Source: Gammaproteobacteria bacterium (lineage in GTDB: Bacteria > Pseudomonadota > Gammaproteobacteria > UBA6429). From it: a DNA stretch of 12,228 nt. The stretch spans positions 1-12,228 of the forward strand of contig QIKU01000061.1 of assembly GCA_003232015.1 (NCBI GenBank), in the 5' to 3' direction. The position numbers and the translations under genes are program-made. Shown piece by piece: positions 8,441 to 12,228 of the stretch (positions within the stretch are counted from its first letter, which is position 1; every line of letters begins with the position of its first letter). The notes beneath the pieces are model-generated. The model made no database searches and was not told where the DNA came from. It was given only the letters and a program-made list of their open reading frames with translations.

Positions 8441-8454
8441 AAGTAAACTTACTT
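8441..8454. promoter_or_regulatory. 14-bp inverted repeat, possible operator upstream of the VWA operon
   Basis: The sequence AAGTAA-AC-TTACTT is a perfect inverted repeat with 6-bp arms and a 2-bp centre, about 75 nt before the VWA gene start. Size and symmetry fit a dimeric repressor site. The region is AT-rich, so chance cannot be excluded. Confidence 0.35.
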
Positions 8455-8529
8455 TAACTATTTCCCCTAACTTTTTGCTTTTTAATGCTTTTGTCCTATC
8501 CTTATTAAAACAGTTAGGAATCTAAGCAG

Positions 8530-10404
8530 TTGAATTTAAAAAGCGTATTTTATCAAAAATGGGCTATGCGGAGCTTTTCGTGTGGTCTTTTCCTTATTTT
8601 TACTCTCTCCGCAAATTCTGTTTTTGCCTTGAGCGAGCCGGTCAGTGACGTTCGCGTTATTATTGACGTATCCGGCAGCATGAAAAAAAATGATCCCAAA
8701 AATCTGCGTGTACCTGCATTGCGTATGCTGGTGGGTTTAATGCCGCCAGAAGCAAAGTCGGGTGTATGGACGTTTGGCAAATACGTCAACATGCAGGTAA
8801 AACATGGCAAGGTAACCACTGCATGGAAAAAGCTCGCCATGCAGGAATCAAAAAAAATACACTCTCGCGGTTTGTATACCAATATTGAAGAAGCATTAAA
8901 GCGCACCACTCAGGGCTGGGAAACCCCCAACCGCAAAGAGCGGCGGCATTTAATTTTGCTCACCGATGGCATGGTCGATATTTCAAAGAATGCAGCAGAC
9001 AATGAAGCATCACGTAAACGTATTTTAAATAATATTGTTCCTAAATTAAAAAAAGCAGGCGTAACAATTCATACCATTGCACTATCAGCCAATGCGGACA
9101 AAAAATTAATGGCAGCGCTAGCGGGAATGACCGATGGCTGGTATGAAGCAGTGGATAACGCCGAAGATTTACAGCGCGTCTTTTTACATATTTTTGAAAA
9201 ATCAACCAATGTGGACAGCGTTCCTTTAGACGACAACCGTTTTTCAATTGATAAGTCGATAAAAGATATGACTGTGCTGGTGTTTCGAAAACCGGGCGAC
9301 TCAGAAACCAAACTGGTTACACCGGATAAAAAAATATGGAGCTATAAAAAACACCCGGCTGCGGTGAAATGGCACCATGACACCGGCTACGATCTTATTT
9401 CCAGTAAAGATCCGCAGGTAGGGCAATGGCTTATTAATGCGGCAATCGACCCCGATAACCGTGTGATGATAGTGACTAACCTGAAACTGGCAACGGGCAA
9501 CTTCCCTAATAATATTATGTACGGTGACAGCCTGAGCTTAACGGCTAAGCTTATTCAGGAAGGAAAAACCGTTACGCAGGAAAGGTTGCTAAAGCTGGTT
9601 AATTTTAATGTTTATAAGCATGCCATGACAGAGGAGCATAATAATAGCACACAAACTGGAATAGCTATGTTAGATGATGGTAACGGTGCTGATCGCCTGG
9701 CAAAAGATGGCGTTTACAGTGTGGTCTTTAATACAGACCAAACCAGTGGCGATGTTTCGCTTACCATTCAGGCAAAATCCCCCGCATTTGAACGCGAAGT
9801 TCGGCATATTGTAAAAGTGCATGCAACACCGGCCGACCTGGATATTACACAACAGGCCGATGGTCAGTTTAAACTCGAAGTAGCACCACGAATGGAACTA
9901 CTGGTTCCACATACCGTTTCTATTCAAGTAACATTGCCGGACGGCAGTAAAAAAACCTTGCAACAGAATGATGATGATAAATGGCAGGTATTGTTAGCAA
10001 AAGAGCTTTCCGGGCAACGGGTTACGGTTACGTTAGTTGGTACACGTGTAAACGACAAACCTTTCCACGCCGCTTTTGATAAAATATTAGAAGTTGCAAC
10101 GCCGGGAGAACAGCAGCATTTATCACTAGCTACACCGGCAATACTGCCGCCCCCGCCTGTTATGGATGAAGCTGCGCCGCCGCCTGTGCCAGCCGAAGAA
10201 AAGGCCGAAGCTACAGTGCTTTCAGAATCGGCAGAGGGTGAAAAAGATACCGACAAAAATGAACAAGGCTTTAACTGGCTATCAACAATGATGGTGATTA
10301 TCTATGCCAATATTGTATTTTTAATTTTTGGTGGCATAGGCTATTTAGTCTGGCGCAAACGTAAAGCCAAACTGGCTGTAGAACAGGAAGAGATGGATTT
10401 ATGA
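8530..10404 (+). CDS. secreted, membrane-anchored von Willebrand factor A domain protein
   Basis: The 624-residue product reads from a TTG at 8530, chosen because AGGAA lies 9 nt upstream; an ATG at 8566 is the alternative and keeps the signal peptide. Features in order: a signal peptide (hydrophobic core about 17-33, likely cleavage after VFA), a VWA domain at about 40-225 with the metal-ion-dependent adhesion site intact (DVSGS with D46, S48, S50; T117; D146 in LLTDG), then beta-rich domains with a DDGNGADRLAKDGVYS segment at 382-397. A Pro-rich, acidic linker (540-580) leads to a transmembrane helix (about 584-607) and a basic tail (RKRKAK). Topology therefore puts the VWA part in the periplasm. 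It resembles uncharacterised gammaproteobacterial VWA proteins (I recall a family called TIGR03503, unverified). Its stop overlaps the next start by 4 nt. The ligand is unknown. Confidence 0.85.
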   Translation: MNLKSVFYQKWAMRSFSCGLFLIFTLSANSVFALSEPVSDVRVIIDVSGSMKKNDPKNLRVPALRMLVGLMPPEAKSGVWTFGKYVNMQVKHGKVTTAWKKLAMQESKKIHSRGLYTNIEEALKRTTQGWETPNRKERRHLILLTDGMVDISKNAADNEASRKRILNNIVPKLKKAGVTIHTIALSANADKKLMAALAGMTDGWYEAVDNAEDLQRVFLHIFEKSTNVDSVPLDDNRFSIDKSIKDMTVLVFRKPGDSETKLVTPDKKIWSYKKHPAAVKWHHDTGYDLISSKDPQVGQWLINAAIDPDNRVMIVTNLKLATGNFPNNIMYGDSLSLTAKLIQEGKTVTQERLLKLVNFNVYKHAMTEEHNNSTQTGIAMLDDGNGADRLAKDGVYSVVFNTDQTSGDVSLTIQAKSPAFEREVRHIVKVHATPADLDITQQADGQFKLEVAPRMELLVPHTVSIQVTLPDGSKKTLQQNDDDKWQVLLAKELSGQRVTVTLVGTRVNDKPFHAAFDKILEVATPGEQQHLSLATPAILPPPPVMDEAAPPPVPAEEKAEATVLSESAEGEKDTDKNEQGFNWLSTMMVIIYANIVFLIFGGIGYLVWRKRKAKLAVEQEEMDL

Positions 10405-11144
10405 GTGATGCAGGCACTGGCTCTTTCACTTCACTGATTATTGTGTCAGAAATTGCAGCGTTATTGACTGTTGTTTTAATTATTATTTTTATATTGAGTT
10501 TGCGTAAACAAAAAAAGAAAAAGAAACTGGCTGAAAGCTTTCTAGGCGCGGCCAAAAGTTATGTCGTTGAGCGGGGCAAAACATTAAAAGCACATTTTAG
10601 TAAAACAACGGATCTAGATGAGGAAGAACAAAAAAAAATAGTTGCTACATTGATTGACTCAGAAAAAGAAATATACCTGCATATTGCACAGTTATATATG
10701 GGGCATAATCCAGAGTCGTTACCGGAATTAGAACAGGAGATGAAATCACTTGCAGATAATGCACTCAATATGTTTGGCCAGCAATCGGGCTCAGCTAATG
10801 AAGAAGAAGGCAGTGATGGTGCTTCACATGACCTTAAAAAACAGATTAAAAATTTACGTGAAGAGAAAAAAGAATTAAAAGAAAAAAATGAACAGCTGCA
10901 AATTGATTTTGATGCCGCAATGGACTCAATGGAACGCATGACAACCGAGTTTGCTAATATGTATGAAGGCGGTTCTAAGGAAGGTGAAAAACGGGTTAAG
11001 AACGAAATGTACCAGTTACGGCAAACGCTGGCACAAAAGAAAGAATTTACCGAAGCCGGTAACGACGAAGACGAAGGTGATGAAATCCCCGATCTGGAAG
11101 CTTCGCCTAAAGATAAGGTGGGAGATGAATCTGGAAAAAGTTAG
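10401..11144 (+). CDS. membrane-anchored cytoplasmic coiled-coil protein, partner of the VWA gene
   Basis: I do not recognise a named family. The 247-residue product has one hydrophobic helix (about 11-34) followed at once by a basic cluster (RKQKKKKK), so by the positive-inside rule the remainder is cytoplasmic. A middle helical region (about 45-125) comes first. Next is an Asn/Glu/Ser-rich linker, then a Lys/Glu-rich coiled coil (about 140-180, LREEKKELKEKNEQLQIDFD). A second helix and a very acidic C-terminus (about 218-247, DEDEGDEIPDLEAS) follow. No enzymatic motif is visible. The start ATG overlaps the VWA stop as ATGA, so the two are translationally coupled and likely act together, with the VWA domain outside and this scaffold-like part inside. 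Confidence 0.8.
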   Translation: MSDAGTGSFTSLIIVSEIAALLTVVLIIIFILSLRKQKKKKKLAESFLGAAKSYVVERGKTLKAHFSKTTDLDEEEQKKIVATLIDSEKEIYLHIAQLYMGHNPESLPELEQEMKSLADNALNMFGQQSGSANEEEGSDGASHDLKKQIKNLREEKKELKEKNEQLQIDFDAAMDSMERMTTEFANMYEGGSKEGEKRVKNEMYQLRQTLAQKKEFTEAGNDEDEGDEIPDLEASPKDKVGDESGKS

Positions 11145-11167
11145 TAAATTTCCAGAGTAAAGCTGAA

Positions 11168-11350
11168 TTAACAGCTCAGGTTTGGGCGACTAAAATTTAA
11201 ACATTTTATTTTACAGGGTCTAATTAAAGAATCTATATCTGAGTACAGCGAATCTATAAAGTAACTACCAACACCCTTAGCTTGCCGTTCATAAAAATGA
11301 TAGCCACCAATAAAATCTTGGCTAGCAGATGAAAGTATTTTTATTATCAT
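11168..11350 (-). pseudogene. ParE/RelE-type toxin, apparently truncated
   Basis: The N-terminal 42 residues (MIIKILSSASQDFIGGYHFY, then ERQAKGVGSYFIDSLYSDIDSL) match the start of ParE/RelE-superfamily toxins that pair with PF09720-type antitoxins. These are usually about 90-100 residues. After DIDSL the frame reads IRPCKIKC and stops at residue 60, with no C-terminal beta strands or the usual Arg- and Tyr-rich end. The missing part is not in the other frames downstream, so a deletion or recombination near 11224 is more likely than a simple frameshift. The ATG overlaps the antitoxin stop by 4 nt (ATGA), the normal coupled arrangement. The product is probably inactive. Confidence 0.7.
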
Positions 11351-11565
11351 TCAATTTCTTTCTTAATATTATTTTTTGCTATTCCCCAATCTATAAATTC
11401 ATCATTATGTTCATTCAATGCTTGTTCTCTATCAAGTAGTATGTCTTTATGCCATAAAGGTGATTTAATAGCATCCGAACTATGGCATAAATCGTCCCAG
11501 AGTAATTCCATGGCTTGCATCTTCTCTTCAAAGGACATGTTTTTTAAAGGTACTGTAATTGACAT
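11347..11565 (-). CDS. addiction-module antitoxin (PF09720-like)
   Basis: The 72-residue product begins MSITVPLKNMSFEEKMQAME and continues LLWDDLCHSSD, with a later W..DILLDREQAL and DWGIAKNNIKKEIE. The pattern is a short hydrophobic start, a helix with ELLWDDL, a conserved Trp before a helix containing an Arg-Glu pair, and a final sweeping 'W..AK..I' segment. It is typical of the putative addiction-module component family. Such antitoxins bind and neutralise the co-encoded ParE/RelE toxin and often repress their own operon. Translation is supported by GGGAG about 8 nt before the ATG. The toxin gene follows with a 4-nt overlap and the broken gene lies 3 nt upstream, so all three were likely one operon. 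This ORF itself appears intact. Confidence 0.8.
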   Translation of the reverse strand: MSITVPLKNMSFEEKMQAMELLWDDLCHSSDAIKSPLWHKDILLDREQALNEHNDEFIDWGIAKNNIKKEIE

Positions 11566-11568
11566 TAT

Positions 11569-12092
11569 TCACTCCCTATCATTTTGGTAAAAATTATTTT
11601 CAAAGACCACTTCTTCATACTCGCGTATATCAGGAACTATAGGAGGCCAAAGAACTATATTTTCACCATATTATTCAAAGATTTTACCATGATTTTTTTC
11701 AGCTATAATTTTCATTTGAGCAAAATTACTTTCAAATGTTTTTTCTTCTAAAAGTTCATTTCTTAGGTTATTTTCAGTAATAACAGGTACACCTGAACGT
11801 TCTAACTTAAGAAAGGCATTTAGTATTTTTGAGTTAATTTGGTTTGGACGTTTTGCCCATAATTTAAATTTTCTACTAACTTTATTAATTTCAATACTAT
11901 TTTTTTTGTTGGAGTTGTTTGAGAAGATAAATCTTTTGGAGCTTCATAAATTGATTCTAATTCAGAAATAATAATTAGACCTTGGATAAGCTCAGAATGT
12001 GCTTCTTTGGTAGCACCCTCTTTACTTACCAGGAATGCAGCTGATTCAAGTTTGTTTTTAAGCTCTGATAATTTAAATACGACAGTTTTCAT
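11569..12092 (-). pseudogene. hypothetical gene broken by a frameshift and a nonsense codon
   Basis: From the ATG at 12092 (GAGGA about 8 nt upstream) the frame gives MKTVVFKLSELKNKLESAAF, a helical Glu/Lys-rich segment, and stops at 11820 after about 90 codons. At an A8 run (11900-11907) a -1 shift joins a second open frame containing KLWAKRPNQINSKILNAFLK, LERSGVPVITENNL and FAQMKIIAEKNHGKIFE. That frame hits TAA at 11671-11673 and then stays open as YGENIVLWPPIVPDIREYEE to a stop at 11569, 3 nt before the antitoxin start. Restoring one A and one sense codon (CAA would give Gln) gives a coherent protein of about 174 residues. The family is not recognised; the middle part might be a small DNA-binding or adaptor fold, but this is a guess. 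Confidence 0.7.
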
Positions 12093-12139
12093 AACACTAT
12101 TCCTCAAAACATGAAACAAGGCTAGTAAACTAGTCTTTA

Positions 12140-12228
12140 TGAAGTGGACCCCATCCCTGAGACAGTTATTTGCCTTTTATAAGTGATAATTCCTGTTCAT
12201 TGTTATGCTGCTTTCGGCAGTCCCGAAG
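12140..12228. mobile_element. Right-edge insertion sequence end, IS3-like (partial)
   Basis: The sequence from 12140 begins TGAAGTGGACCCCATCCC. It has the 5'-TG tip and GGACCCC core often seen in terminal inverted repeats of IS3-family elements, followed by a short spacer and the 3' end of a transposase-like frame on the - strand. The other IS end and any target-site duplication are off the window, so the boundary is an estimate. Confidence 0.45.
12177..12228 (-). CDS. transposase C-terminal end (partial, continues off the window)
   Basis: The - strand reads FGTAESSITMNRNYHL and then TAA, 37 nt inside the inferred IS end. The ESSITMNRNYHL-type ending resembles the C-termini of integrase-core (IS3-like orfB) transposases as I remember them. 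Only 16 residues are visible and no catalytic residue is included, so this is tentative. Confidence 0.4.
   Translation of the reverse strand, partial: FGTAESSITMNRNYHL

Noticed and set aside
11161..11176. AGCTG-AATTAA-CAGCT hairpin between the convergent ends of the coiled-coil gene and the toxin fragment
   Set aside because: The stem has only 5 bp and no T-run follows on either strand, so it is too weak to call as a terminator.
12093..12119. Nine-codon upstream extension of the broken gene (MFHVLRNSV)
   Set aside because: The internal ATG at 12092 has a good GAGGA ribosome site, while the ATG at 12119 has none.
12122..12133. CTAGT-AA-ACTAG inverted repeat next to the IS edge
   Set aside because: Short and AT-rich; it could be an insertion target or an operator, but nothing supports either use.

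Overview
The window suggests a gammaproteobacterium (or close relative) of moderate GC. The basis is the gene order ccoNOQP-ccoGHIS, proteins that read like gammaproteobacterial cbb3 oxidase and maturation factors, and normal Shine-Dalgarno use. No rRNA or other taxonomic marker is present, so the genus cannot be named.

Positions 1-8207 hold the cbb3-type cytochrome c oxidase locus, all on the + strand. It starts inside ccoN (the N-terminal part, about 110 residues, lies off the window), then come ccoO, a 58-codon ccoQ and ccoP. A Rho-independent terminator follows ccoP. After it come the assembly genes ccoG (Cu(II) reductase), ccoH (FixH family, here with an unusual N-terminal membrane extension), ccoI (copper P1B ATPase) and ccoS. 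Together these encode a high-affinity terminal oxidase that takes electrons through the CcoO and CcoP c-type hemes to the heme b3-CuB site in CcoN, plus the proteins that supply copper and assemble the complex.

Positions 8208-8529 are mostly non-coding, with one 33-residue single-span membrane peptide (8313-8414) and two short perfect palindromes upstream of the next operon. Positions 8530-11144 carry a translationally coupled pair. The first gene encodes a secreted, membrane-anchored von Willebrand factor A protein with an intact MIDAS motif. The second encodes an inner-membrane-anchored cytoplasmic coiled-coil protein. Predicted topology puts one on each side of the membrane. Their function is not known to me, and this is the best candidate here for an under-described system.

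Positions 11165-12228 are clearly more AT-rich, run on the - strand and are in decay. They hold a roughly 174-codon hypothetical gene broken by a frameshift at an A8 run and by an in-frame TAA, an intact addiction-module antitoxin, a ParE/RelE-type toxin that loses family resemblance after about residue 42, and the end of an apparent IS3-like insertion sequence at the right edge. This looks like the remains of an acquired segment abutting the conserved region.
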